A model generated the notes under the pieces. It searched no databases. It saw only the letters and a list, made by a program, of their open reading frames with translations, and was not told the origin of the DNA. A stretch of 64,000 bases of DNA, from contig NC_087070.1 in assembly GCF_963678635.1 (NCBI RefSeq), positions 47,165,467 to 47,229,466 of the forward strand, read 5' to 3'. A program made the translations under genes and the position numbers. Below, piece by piece: positions 60,901 to 64,000 of the stretch. Positions within the stretch are counted from its first letter, which is position 1; every line of letters begins with the position of its first letter. This stretch comes from Symsagittifera roscoffensis (taxonomy: Eukaryota; Xenacoelomorpha; Acoela; Convolutidae).

Positions 60901-61458
60901 AAATATTGCTCAAAACTTCAAGTATTGGTTTGCTCTGTTAATTTCAATTTTTAGTGTTTCAAAGACCATTGTCAGAAGCTGCAATTTGATCTTAGTTTGT
61001 TCGCCCTGATTATGTTGCAAAATAAATTTGGTTACCATAGGCTTACATCTAATCTGTGGCCAATGTTTCATTCCATATATGGAATATATGGCCGATTACA
61101 TCTTACCTATGGTCTTATGTAGTCTGCAAATCTCCAAAAAGAAGCCATCTTATTGAAAAATCTCCTCAGAGCAGAAATAAGTCAAATTACGGCCTCGTCA
61201 ATTTCATTGATTTGTTAAATTTTCAGATAAGAAACTAAAAAAGCCGAAAAAATAATTGAAAAATATAAAAACAAAACCGACCGCTCCCATGCAAGTCATG
61301 TTGATAGAATCCAGTTGGGGGTTTGCAGGGTCCGGTTGGTCCAGACACCCGTAGATCTGGGCAGACACATTGGAGTAGAATTTGATCTCGGACGGTGCCT
61401 GGAAACTGCCAGGAGAGAACAGTCCCTTGCCACTCATGAGGACGATGTTACTGATGAG
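33734..61458 (-). CDS. Cholinesterase-like protein (carboxylesterase type B fold), 5' end outside window
   Basis: Seven exons on the minus strand, in reading order 61458-61282, 60697-60494, 55875-55809, 55506-55311, 36008-35843, 34388-34279 and 33965-33734. All introns are GT-AG and every junction keeps frame. The order of motifs follows the C-terminal two thirds of acetylcholinesterase and its relatives: the strand after the nucleophile elbow, PVIDG, the GVN.. segment, the QYTDW helix, CP, FPEWMGAI, SYIGNFAWYGDPN, and a Cys-Ala-Phe-Trp C-terminus. Known family members are secreted or membrane-anchored esterases or catalytically dead adhesion proteins (neuroligin, gliotactin, glutactin, neurotactin). 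Here the usual Glu of the DEG motif reads Asn-Ala-Gly and the usual His of the MGxxH motif reads Glu, so catalysis is unlikely. The nucleophile exon is beyond 64,000. An 18.9-kb retroelement sits antisense in intron 4 of the visible set. Confidence 0.88.
34279..34388 (-). CDS. Cholinesterase-like gene, visible exon 6
   Basis: Acceptor GTGTCTAG, donor TACGG|GTGAGT, 110 nt. Encodes a Thr/Ser-rich link and then TSEEAKLSLAFSSYIGNFAW, matching the family's SxxxxxYWxNFAxxGxPN element, with the Trp-Ala-x-Phe core varied to Ile-Gly-Asn-Phe. Confidence 0.88.
34612..34700 (+). repeat. tRNA-like SINE head
   Basis: Has an A-box-like TGGTGAAGTGG at 34,624-34,634 and a perfect B-box form GGTTCGAGGCC at 34,669-34,679, with an anticodon-arm-like CGCTTTGCAAGCG between them. 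There is no clean acceptor stem or CCA. It therefore looks like a tRNA-derived SINE promoter rather than a functional tRNA gene. Confidence 0.5.
35102..35466. mobile_element. hAT-like MITE
   Basis: Runs from CAGGGGCGGATCTAGG to TTAAATCCGCCCCTG, 365 bp. Flanks ACTTCAAC and ACCTCGAC agree at 6 of 8 positions, a decayed 8-bp duplication. Same family as the copies at 32,137, 56,161 and 59,989. Confidence 0.85.
35843..36008 (-). CDS. Cholinesterase-like gene, visible exon 5
   Basis: Acceptor TTTGCTTGCAG, donor GGTG|GTATGT, 166 nt. Encodes CPMVNFANFMMKQP and VWIYQWDHPYGKIFPEWMGA followed by IETSDLV. In cholinesterases the fourth residue of the MGVxHG motif is the catalytic His; here that position is Glu. 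The preceding intron contains the giant LTR element. Confidence 0.9.
36286..36695 (+). repeat. 5' LTR
   Basis: 410 bp, TGGAACC..TAACTCA, differing from the 3' LTR at 2 positions (near 36,397 and 36,656). It contains AATAAA at 36,490-36,495 and a TATA-like TATAAGAG at 36,558-36,565. Confidence 0.97.
36698..36720 (+). promoter_or_regulatory. Primer-binding site
   Basis: Starts TGG two bases after the LTR (TGGTGCGACCATAAGTCT) and continues into CGAAC. The reverse complement reads as a tRNA 3' end, with the T-loop signature TTCGA followed by the T-arm, acceptor and CCA. The full match therefore covers about 23 nt. I could not assign the tRNA. Confidence 0.75.
36721..37943 (+). other. Retroelement leader, untranslated
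   Basis: About 1.2 kb with no ORF of note. It holds two near-copies of GATCATCAAGG..TTGGATC (about 37,340-37,430) and three spaced copies of a CGATTYACT..CCAACCCT(T)GAACA-type motif (37,484-37,505, 37,703-37,730, 37,815-37,844). It also has two GTAAGT hexamers (37,641 and 37,757) that could serve as splice donors for subgenomic RNAs. Confidence 0.6.
37944..38411 (+). CDS. Retroelement ORF1, basic 155-aa protein
   Basis: First ORF of the element. It is rich in Lys/Arg (about residues 39-66, and a nuclear-localisation-like KRGKRRIKKQ near residue 112) with an acidic/Ser patch between. There is no recognisable domain. Its last 26 bp overlap ORF2 in another frame. Extra ORFs before gag are known in a few large LTR elements such as plant Ogre, but there is no visible sequence match. 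It may be a nucleic-acid-binding accessory protein (inference). Confidence 0.7.
   Translation: MSFKNLGNKQTIVLHNCEIDNKKYDLVITPHTQTVEYIRTKRQTLKRKIINKQRQITRKRFSKNRNAFSESDVSNLDELYKLKESIDKNCPIHDQLYFSDSETTSNSSKRGKRRIKKQYKHKPVHLYNWNQPIRHIDNYLLTVIKRKNEPNTHSK
38386..39813 (+). CDS. Retroelement ORF2, 475-aa pre-gag protein
   Basis: The N-terminus is acidic (SPDDDDIFPF), followed by a predicted helical region to about residue 260 with no family I recognise, then a Thr/Asn/Gln-rich C-terminal third. The 3' end overlaps gag (starts 39,740) in a different frame. The two frames cross at a run of ten A residues (39,769-39,778), so ORF2 could be the N-terminal part of a larger Gag made by slippage or split by a recent indel. 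No membrane segments. Confidence 0.75.
   Translation: MSQTHTPSEDSPDDDDIFPFLVDAPNDRGQHILCKNLLLNLFEPGISPCKTEFPDVKIKRQIIDHYLKDICNLTQHYGIYTIEFTSPNPNHRKYVIQTDDLDLEFSKVFSEYIKSIQYHNSQRANSIFTNEVFAIIYSYISILENEIPISNVSPTETSKHIRVRHEITLFSSFLNIIKENFTKDEVSQHTKHDLQKILAWFIIDYFTHNIDLISQARKNFRPQNSNDDTAITEQSDYVWDPEWSHYAFINIPQSIASQAISTISYIRDYVRVVPLTIDATPLNYNTFLPDTRNNSLNSTVIHNENLNGTRNLTQQDIQTPSHFINEEIVQTTTTTQQSISPIRPNLTTPRNTNTSLAQVTLQSTVKPSVAPKYSQMDYQTYRSMTIPSKTRRTFTRNNFAEHNYNYTHSSKTNYPPRNNNNNQIRSRYWNNPMATTNSVNFQANPHPPQDHSENYPFFQQNKKKTSTSSNGLPIL
39740..41032 (+). CDS. Retroelement gag (capsid)
   Basis: 430 codons. The N-terminal ~140 residues are a Gln/Pro/Asn-rich repeat region (IQMQNP, IQPQNP, TQMQNE). Residues ~150-330 look like a Ty3-type capsid: VFTGTDPEYSVEDYL, then LDGAAQKWFSVLP, then an FSKMFDSERNKQQQR-type helix set. 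It has no zinc knuckle in its own frame; the CCHC motif is in the pol frame (40,915-40,956) past two candidate slippery heptamers. The stop TGA overlaps the pol ATG as ATGA at 41,029-41,032. Confidence 0.88.
   Translation: MKITHSFNRIKKKQAPHQTDYLSSDDDHLQPDIFAPYTQEYRGQGMQKPYTHHRNFSPHQIDTQNQQPIQMQNPINTQSFQPIQPQNPMITHSYQPTQMQNEIPLPYYLQQHEITKNQLSNFSQMPNAAESLQMTMNPYLMGGSSITSNKPLMVFTGTDPEYSVEDYLNAVTANLILNIGPEPINTPLHQNWIHRRTALIQTTLDGAAQKWFSVLPIEIKSNWKRFTQEFSKMFDSERNKQQQRVLCNEIRRLPNETIKQLAVRIETLVRKAYSLNTHDYKNTKMTEILMMTLTPQLRKIAIKKRASHPSSIREPNLDFRKLVDKQEQAEITMKLEETENQKLQYVNRIETNTTNINNIQESDTDLVEKSLKYSIFTKNTQTLKANHLSKNGVIIADDTDIVFLNVDKNNRTIKTNLKNIKNRINHSTNT
40842..46632 (+). CDS. Retroelement pol (protease-RT-RNase H-integrase), one in-frame stop
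   Basis: The frame is open from 40,842, with an ATG at 41,029; residue numbers below count from that ATG. Upstream of the ATG lies a CCHC zinc knuckle (CNYCRRYGHSISEC). Residues ~1-190 are Asn/Arg/Ser-rich. Protease DSGA is at 350-353 and the matching IIGIPF is ~75 residues on. RT: D795 in TADM and YLDD at 858-861. RNase H: D1007, E1050, D1077. Integrase: zinc region near 1370, D1442, then D at 45,532 and E at 45,640 (D-35-E), and GPY at 46,171. A single TAG at 45,493-45,495 falls between the first and second catalytic Asp, so integrase is broken unless the stop is read through. The second His of the zinc motif is Gln. Confidence 0.92.
40885..40891 (+). promoter_or_regulatory. Candidate -1 frameshift heptamer TTTAAAG
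   Basis: In gag phase this reads T TTA AAG, the X XXY YYZ form. A -1 slip enters the pol frame directly before the zinc knuckle. The pol frame is open from about 40,842. A second candidate, A AAA AAT, is at 40,906-40,912. I have not shown a downstream pseudoknot. Confidence 0.55.
42076..42087 (+). other. Aspartic protease active site (DSGA)
   Basis: LIDSGAESNII is the retropepsin signature. The flap/C-terminal ILG-type motif is NIIGIPFI near 42,310. About 200 residues of spacer then separate protease from RT. That spacer includes YQVTLPLGLLGYCE, of the kind found after protease in several env-bearing Ty3 elements. Confidence 0.88.
43411..43611 (+). other. Reverse transcriptase catalytic core
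   Basis: Runs from the first catalytic Asp (TADMNSAYNQMPL) to TYLDDVFMQS. The YLDD box is the common Ty3-type form. Between them lie the FNRLFYGISIGPAAFSAFM motifs of the palm and fingers. Confidence 0.93.
46633..47225 (+). other. Pol to post-pol gap, no ORF
   Basis: 593 bp of A-rich sequence with no sizeable frame. It may carry splice acceptors or leader sequence for the downstream ORFs. I see nothing definite. Confidence 0.5.
47226..47456 (+). CDS. Small hydrophobic membrane protein (76 aa)
   Basis: Almost entirely hydrophobic, with two membrane segments (about residues 6-28 and 32-57) and a short polar tail. Its TGA stop overlaps the next ATG as ATGA at 47,453. Viroporin-like by shape only; no family recognised. 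Confidence 0.6.
   Translation: MLFSRPVTIILNILANFFTIFKPFIIFLFDTFESFVIILIIFCNIFLIFYSIFELYLQLSKAIDYIHRYDSQNLSK
47453..48780 (+). CDS. Membrane protein with long Pro/Ser-rich tail, one in-frame stop
   Basis: Starts with two hydrophobic segments (about residues 10-30 and 35-52), then a Ser/Pro/Gln-rich region. A TAA at 47,813-47,815 interrupts the frame, which then stays open for another ~320 codons of Pro/Ser/Thr-rich and later more ordered sequence, to the TAA at 48,778-48,780. The last 12 bp overlap the next ORF. Without the stop this would be a single ~440-residue reading frame. Function unknown. Confidence 0.55.
48769..49839 (+). CDS. Envelope-like glycoprotein, N-terminal part (356 aa)
   Basis: Begins with a clear signal peptide (MYILKILIFLQLFFLVIS). 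It then has nine cysteines, an N-glycosylation site (NIT near residue 140) and no internal membrane segment, as expected of an ectodomain. The position after pol and the topology make it the env candidate. It ends at a TAA (49,837-49,839), after which the same frame is open again from 49,840 into the next ORF. I cannot place it in a fusion-protein class; a structure search is needed to compare it with glycoproteins of invertebrate RNA viruses. Confidence 0.7.
   Translation: MYILKILIFLQLFFLVISNQNINPSPRTGPQDLLVTHYDCDENEQKTLHKYAINQVSQCETEPQAIETTNVIATLYSKARATTVIGYKFTATFSEKKVHCSQVSNGNKNRLDHESFYQSNIERLLHLNPEDCKNELLRLNITKNKNKDRNLVYFQVFSDSVHQAELERYQGHIKLDEKYPYNGAHGRLTYDIHDKHWIPHIGINNPSNCKADTKNKGYQEIMFFDWKIQLEKIQLTRDLSDNTMVYQGIRLPCKNDQGYCDPTTRTQATIVWFPEDTCTTFQVAKIHARMIKFHEKYFIQSIPYEQVNPSRKQSSNFRNIHNIENKLTRFQIYQETELACKYRNPLHKTQYSEILV
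49858..50985 (+). CDS. Envelope-like glycoprotein, C-terminal part (375 aa)
   Basis: In frame with the preceding ORF across a single stop codon. Carries five more cysteines, glycosylation sites (NST, NRS), a Leu-rich helical stretch (EMSLSELETLHQLCELERTQ) and a C-terminal hydrophobic segment (MFNFIGFLFSLLKGIY) suited to membrane anchoring. Together the two halves look like one type I membrane glycoprotein of about 730 residues, now split. It overlaps the next ORF by 25 bp in another frame. Confidence 0.65.
   Translation: MTTGKIKIDPYATGHPPNEGTSYIPVNFQKSKGQPGGHLKPHDTRSTRLQELSLMNSTYFGNIHYDIHLDMKLDYTTSRIFQEMSLSELETLHQLCELERTQILQSLALAVLKIPYAGYLLSGNRSNFVDYEGNILWFYTCTKKVSPLYVFEDKRCYKRIPIFYKNKVHFVDKLSRRTYFWDTAVPCGSENSHNVVQLNPDDDKYYLLTPYPTLMQSLKKFSPESIRAIVRNPNIDLQSIGIYSKSDIQHHIRTQQFQELLTQMDTIQKQSIDQNLRKLAETAGFADIYTQDYSGYFKDIKDYIYLNGEKYRPQDISPINIFSFVTLKNEILDFLGWPYYILEKLTISNAMFNFIGFLFSLLKGIYNTCAIHTHK
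50961..51389 (+). CDS. Retroelement ORF with membrane segment and PTAP motif (142 aa)
   Basis: Has a hydrophobic stretch (RILFAGFFGIFSSS, residues 16-29), then a polar Pro/Asn-rich tail with PTAP at residues 64-67 followed by QLPPLP. PTAP is the late-domain peptide that recruits the ESCRT factor TSG101 in retrovirus budding (known), but a four-residue match can occur by chance. The stop overlaps the next start as ATGA (51,386-51,389). Confidence 0.6.
   Translation: MRYTHTQVNRQASVARILFAGFFGIFSSSINKILLDAQIKEYNTKIATRQNTYDEEHNNVDITPTAPQLPPLPHNHPLSLVPRNFRNLAITHTPNFRPTISQSPIQHMMTHNSLDENTYEQIIEQPHTTAFQSQNNNFFSPR
51386..53092 (+). CDS. Retroelement C-terminal ORF, 568 aa, unknown
   Basis: Residues ~1-220 are Pro/Ser/Thr/Asn-rich and disordered. 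Residues ~270-560 are aromatic-rich and look folded (HWTSYYHFTNPLCLPL, TYCIKDTNLHGIL, YIFCPITKTF). No signal peptide or membrane segment. I recognise no family. Coupled to the preceding ORF by an ATGA overlap. Confidence 0.7.
   Translation: MSRPLGSLHRSNSHPTNLNTPITIIPLFAFPPPDFPNNNSTSGMNSDTNSHNSVLYSISQLNNPDIETPDEFADSEPSPSNNFQTNPSVFLKPSFQPIPPYNPLPSISTPSYASQVTPTYSSLHSDRSSNSPDTPQISQELDNFITLRQQPFHLDTSTINQISSTIESSNPSTPTPSSAYTASLEPSSTSNESSISTNRAYRTFKRKFPNHPFPTKPGTAREYINHPNHTNTKDFLAITLPSFPQYTLNTPNDTNDTRSFVDEQVLMPTLHWTSYYHFTNPLCLPLSNTHIDIERNQDMLYRLTTPLTHRQFTYIGYKKSLKTYTAPRANEYTLEYYDHNIIRTNQDQFLDDDRFANPQITEKIFIKTPYVFTLNIFDRKFDHIISEALTDTQAYESFKERFQLFSLTFHFLAPHERDLHCSHDIMLRTKQTHTYTYYRFIQNHFDLHTPSRQPHHRFQFINSKYTSPFFLNFTYCIKDTNLHGILRNYDPITQMYIFCPITKTFNAEESRPFLIPHEFVQPIEIPILEFIHNTKYNHKLYNLIQNTPYEFAVGTEELKTIALATASN
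53184..53262 (+). other. Candidate 79-bp intron
   Basis: Consensus donor CAG|GTAAGTAT, branch-like CTAAC at 53,233-53,237, a pyrimidine-rich stretch and acceptor TTTTATTTAG|A. All signals sit at natural spacing just after the last ORF. Confidence 0.5.
54246..54721 (-). other. Antisense ORF pair inside the retroelement
   Basis: Two overlapping minus-strand frames. 54,721-54,530 is 63 codons from an ATG (MDDERWFLANIIFRLG..). 54,539-54,246 is 97 codons from a TTG, with an in-frame donor-like CTGCAAG|GTATAA near its end. They overlap by 10 bp. The sequence is less A/T-biased than its surroundings. Antisense genes near the 3' LTR are known in some retroviruses, but there is no homology here and this may be chance. 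Confidence 0.25.
54775..55184 (+). repeat. 3' LTR
   Basis: 410 bp, 408 identical to the 5' LTR. AATAAA at 54,979-54,984. Confidence 0.97.
55311..55506 (-). CDS. Cholinesterase-like gene, visible exon 4
   Basis: Acceptor CCTAAACAG, donor AAAAG|GTACAC, 196 nt, phase 1 to 2. Encodes YHTPYDFKKYTAGLNSDL and FQYTDWTEPPDPDRSRRD, matching the family's helix region with its conserved YTDW. An alternative donor (GACAG|GTTTAA) lies 9 nt upstream. The AAAAG donor gives the family's spacing between Asp and the following CP motif. Confidence 0.9.
55809..55875 (-). CDS. Cholinesterase-like gene, visible exon 3
   Basis: Short 67-nt exon: acceptor TTCTACAG, donor ACAG|GTATGA, phase 0 to 1. It encodes VIAGVNSNAGVNGLAFTG. 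This aligns with the GVNKDEG.. segment of cholinesterases, but the acidic pair (Asp and the catalytic Glu) is replaced by Asn-Ala. Confidence 0.85.
56161..56535. mobile_element. hAT-like MITE in intron
   Basis: Starts CAGGTGCGGATTTAA and ends CAGCCCCTG, flanked by a perfect 8-bp duplication CTGTTAAT (56,153-56,160 and 56,536-56,543). Lies in the intron between visible exons 2 and 3 of the cholinesterase-like gene. Confidence 0.88.
56536..58349. other. Intronic stretch with fold-back repeat
   Basis: No exon seen. About 57,005-57,152 and the inverse at 57,466-57,560 form a fold-back (TAATAYAGTATTTGTCT..TGACGAGCATGAA). A third, direct copy is at 57,588-57,666. The rest is unremarkable AT-rich intron. 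Confidence 0.6.
58350..58575. mobile_element. Degenerate hAT-like MITE
   Basis: Shares GGCGCGCGCTCCCCCTC, TATTGGCGCCGAAGGCGCC and the CCCCTAAAT end region with the intact MITEs. Termini eroded. Confidence 0.65.
58576..59988. other. Intronic AT-rich stretch, no feature seen
   Basis: Only low-complexity A/T sequence and short repeated phrases (CTAGTCATAC, CATATATGAAA). No ORF, exon or RNA gene supported. Confidence 0.5.
59989..60359. mobile_element. hAT-like MITE in intron
   Basis: Best-preserved copy: CAGGGGCGGATCTAGG to CTAAATCCGCCCCTG, 371 bp, with a perfect 8-bp duplication ATTAAAAC (59,981-59,988 and 60,360-60,367). Has an internal tandem GGGTCGGC.. block. Lies 134 bp downstream, in gene direction, of visible exon 2. 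Confidence 0.92.
60494..60697 (-). CDS. Cholinesterase-like gene, visible exon 2
   Basis: Acceptor TTTTGACAG, 68 codons, phase 0, donor TTCCAG|GTATCA. Contains LTEEQML and YPWTPVIDGDIVRPEV, the family's VIDG landmark. Reading on past the donor, the same frame stays open for 31 codons and spells SDEGAFLLYGL before a stop (see findings). Confidence 0.88.
61282..61458 (-). CDS. Cholinesterase-like gene, visible exon 1 (partial gene)
   Basis: Acceptor GTTTAG, 59 codons, phase 0 at both ends, donor GCG|GTCGGT. Encodes NIVLMSGKGLFSPGSFQAPS and on to NMTCMGA. This corresponds to the segment just after the catalytic-serine elbow in cholinesterases (the ILQSG.. region), with a conserved cysteine pair position (YGC, MTC). 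Confidence 0.85.
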
Positions 61459-64000
61459 CTAAACACCCCCAACTTCCGGGTTATAATTGGTTATTTTTTC
61501 TTTTCCCCACATTTTCAATGCCATCATTCTTATGCTGTATCCAGCCGGTTGGATAAAATCTGTATGCAAAAAAAAAATGTTTGAAATAGAGTATTGAGCT
61601 TACATGCTTAAATATTACAACAAATGGGCGTCGTGAGCAAAAAAAATGTCTTGTAAATATTTTGTTGGGATTCCTAGAAAAAAAATTATAGAAGGTGGAC
61701 ATGTCCATTTTTGAGACCAATACTCTCGAATCGAAAAAAAAATTGCATAGTAGCAATCAGGAATTAAGGTATTTGATTTTTGTAACAGCCCCTTGGAGTG
61801 TTGAAAGAAGAAACTATGGCACTTTGTGGGACCACGACAACTCGCAACGACAAACTTTTTTGGGACTGCAATAACTCGAAAAAAATTACACAAGTGATCG
61901 AATTTTCTGATTTTGTGAGTTGTCTTGTTACTACACCTACACCATTTTAGGTATTCCGAGGAAAGCTTCAAAAGGCTTGATTGTGATGTGACATTAATAC
62001 AGTTTCAATCGTAATTTACAATCCAAGCAGGCATTCTTACAATGCCTCTCAGTGACTGAAGAACTGTTTACTTCCGTTATTCGCCTGAAAGAATAGTATG
62101 AGAAATATGGGTCTAGGGCAAACATCGCATATGTCAAACATCCGCTATTTCAAGCATCCGAACATATATAATAATTATGCTATCTCAAAAAAATTTCACA
62201 ATTAGGACATTATCCGATTTCAATTTAACTGATTCTCGTTTTAAGATCGCCGGTGGGAACACTACACGCGCGTTGCCCCATCGCGGCGATAACCGGCTCT
62301 AATTTTAATAGGATTTCCAACCCTCTTTTGGCAAACTCGCAACAAGTTGACGCGATCCGCCTTCATTCGACCACTACAGCACCTCTTAAGCGACTGGTAG
62401 AAATGGTATCTTTGCTCTATTTTTTGAAAAATATAAGTTATTTGCCCTTGTAAAGCTGTTTTGTGGATGTTTGCAACATTTTTCGTTTTTTCGGATGTTG
62501 AGGCGGTACCCATCTGCTAACATCTGATACATGAAACATCCGGAAAACAGAAATTAGTTGGAAACACTTAAGAAACAGCTTTGCTGGCGCAAACATCCTG
62601 CACTTTTTATGACCGAACTCATGGTAATTTTAAACCAAGAATTGATAACTTTAAATCAAAAATCGGTTAAATGGAAAACAGTTAAATGAACTATGTCTTG
62701 TTGTTGAAAAAATGTTTTTCATATAATTACGAAATTCTGTAATAATTTTTAAATTTTGTTATAGCCAATATTTGCACCAGATCTCAGAAAAAATATATTT
62801 TTAAAATAACTGAACATAATTTAACGTTTTAAAGCACATCAGAAAATTATTGTACCATAATTTTTGTCCTTTATGTCGCGATCGGTAATAGTGGATCACC
62901 ACGCGTCCAAAATTGCTAAGGCATCAAGATGGAAATTGCGCGACTTTTTTTGCATCGCGACGGGTCACAAAATACCATTTTGAGTCAAAATGATAAAAAT
63001 TGAATAGCGATGATTGCGCTGTAATCATTTTGAATCGAGATAAAACCCCAAACCCGGAAAGTGACTTCGCAAAATTCCGTTCTTCGTTGAACTTTCAAAA
63101 AACAACAATTTATTTAAATTCTACTTAAAAAAATATGTGTCCGTGATCAGTCCGATTGTGAATCTCGTTTACTGTTCTTTATTTAATAAAATTAAAATAA
63201 AGACCCTTCTGCCACTATTTTGTCCCTGAAAAAATCAAGTAATTTTTAAATTTTTTTTTCGAGATTAGCAAACATTGCCTCAGAACAAAATCAATTAGCA
63301 CGGGCCATACCATAGATTGACTTTTACTTTTCCGCTCCCAATATAAACATCAGTCTAATGTTATAATTGGCAGTTTTACATGACTAAAAAAGAAGACTAT
63401 ATATTTGTTGTAATAGCCTTATTAATCTCGTGCCAATTTTTATGTTAACTCGACAATACGAACAGAAGTTTAATGCGCCCGACAATATAAAAAGAACTTA
63501 AAAGAAGATTGCAATAAAAAAGCGGACAATTTTTTATACCTCAGTCTAAATGCGAAAAGGTTAAGTTTTGAAATTGGAAATTTCGGAACGTATGTGTTTT
63601 AGTTTTTACAAAAAACGCTACTACCAACCAAATCAATTGAAAATTACATTCTCCAAATCATGTTCTCCCATAATGAAATTGTCAAAAACAGTGTGATTTT
63701 AGTAATTTTTTAGTGCATGAGCCATACATCATTGTTATTTAAAGTCAATCTGATATCGAGATGAGGCATTGAAATTTTTTATTTCGTATGACCATTGCTT
63801 CTTAATACTTTTGTGAGCACTAGTGCTAATCGGTTTAACAGCTTGTTTTTTATTGTTTATTTTGACGAGATCAATGTCTGACATGGTATTTTTTGATGAT
63901 TAAACAGTATTTTCATTTCAGTTCTGACTATATTGTTTAATGTTTTGAACACAGTGCTGTTTTAATTTATAAAGAAGATACGAATACAACTTCAAACTTA
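61459..64000. other. Upstream intron or unassigned sequence
   Basis: No exon of the cholinesterase-like gene could be recognised, in particular none with the GESAG nucleophile motif. The ORFs are short and AT-driven. Small GC-rich islands near 62,250 and 62,880 contain short inverted repeats only. Confidence 0.5.

Overview
This window is AT-rich eukaryotic nuclear DNA, almost certainly from an invertebrate animal. The evidence is a split gene with matching GT-AG introns encoding a cholinesterase-family protein, hAT-type MITEs with 8-bp target duplications, a Ty3-type LTR element, and a long satellite array. I cannot name the species.

Layout. (1) 1-~27,600: a degenerate satellite array of roughly 235-265 bp monomers, with higher-order repetition, a 1,069-bp tandem duplication, five copies of a fold-back hairpin, two larger inverted-repeat insertions, and four copies (one truncated) of a non-satellite segment. 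The two longest copies of that segment (22,230-24,197 and 27,597-30,347) share a small ORF. (2) ~30,350-36,285: intergenic or 3'-flanking DNA with hAT-like MITEs and a tRNA-like SINE fragment, then the last three exons of the cholinesterase-like gene on the minus strand. (3) 36,286-55,184: an 18.9-kb LTR retroelement on the plus strand with 410-bp LTRs that differ at 2 positions. (4) 55,311-61,458: four more exons of the same minus-strand gene, with MITEs in the introns. (5) 61,459-64,000: upstream intron or unassigned sequence; the 5' exons, including the one that should carry the nucleophile, lie beyond the window.

The retroelement is the most interesting object. Order: LTR, primer-binding site, ~1.2-kb leader, a basic 155-aa ORF, a 475-aa ORF, gag, pol (zinc knuckle, protease, RT, RNase H, integrase with GPY/F module), two small hydrophobic ORFs (the second leading into a Pro/Ser-rich frame), a signal-peptide glycoprotein-like ORF pair, a membrane/PTAP ORF, a 568-aa ORF, a short candidate intron, an antisense ORF pair and the 3' LTR. 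The size, the two ORFs before gag and the set of ORFs after pol are unusual for a Ty3-type element. Its frames are packed with overlaps, ATGA stop/start junctions and a -1 frameshift setting, and three otherwise open frames each carry one in-frame stop although the LTRs are nearly identical. It lies antisense inside one intron of the cholinesterase-like gene. That gene has lost the positions of the catalytic Glu and His, which points to a non-enzymatic cholinesterase-like adhesion or scaffold protein.
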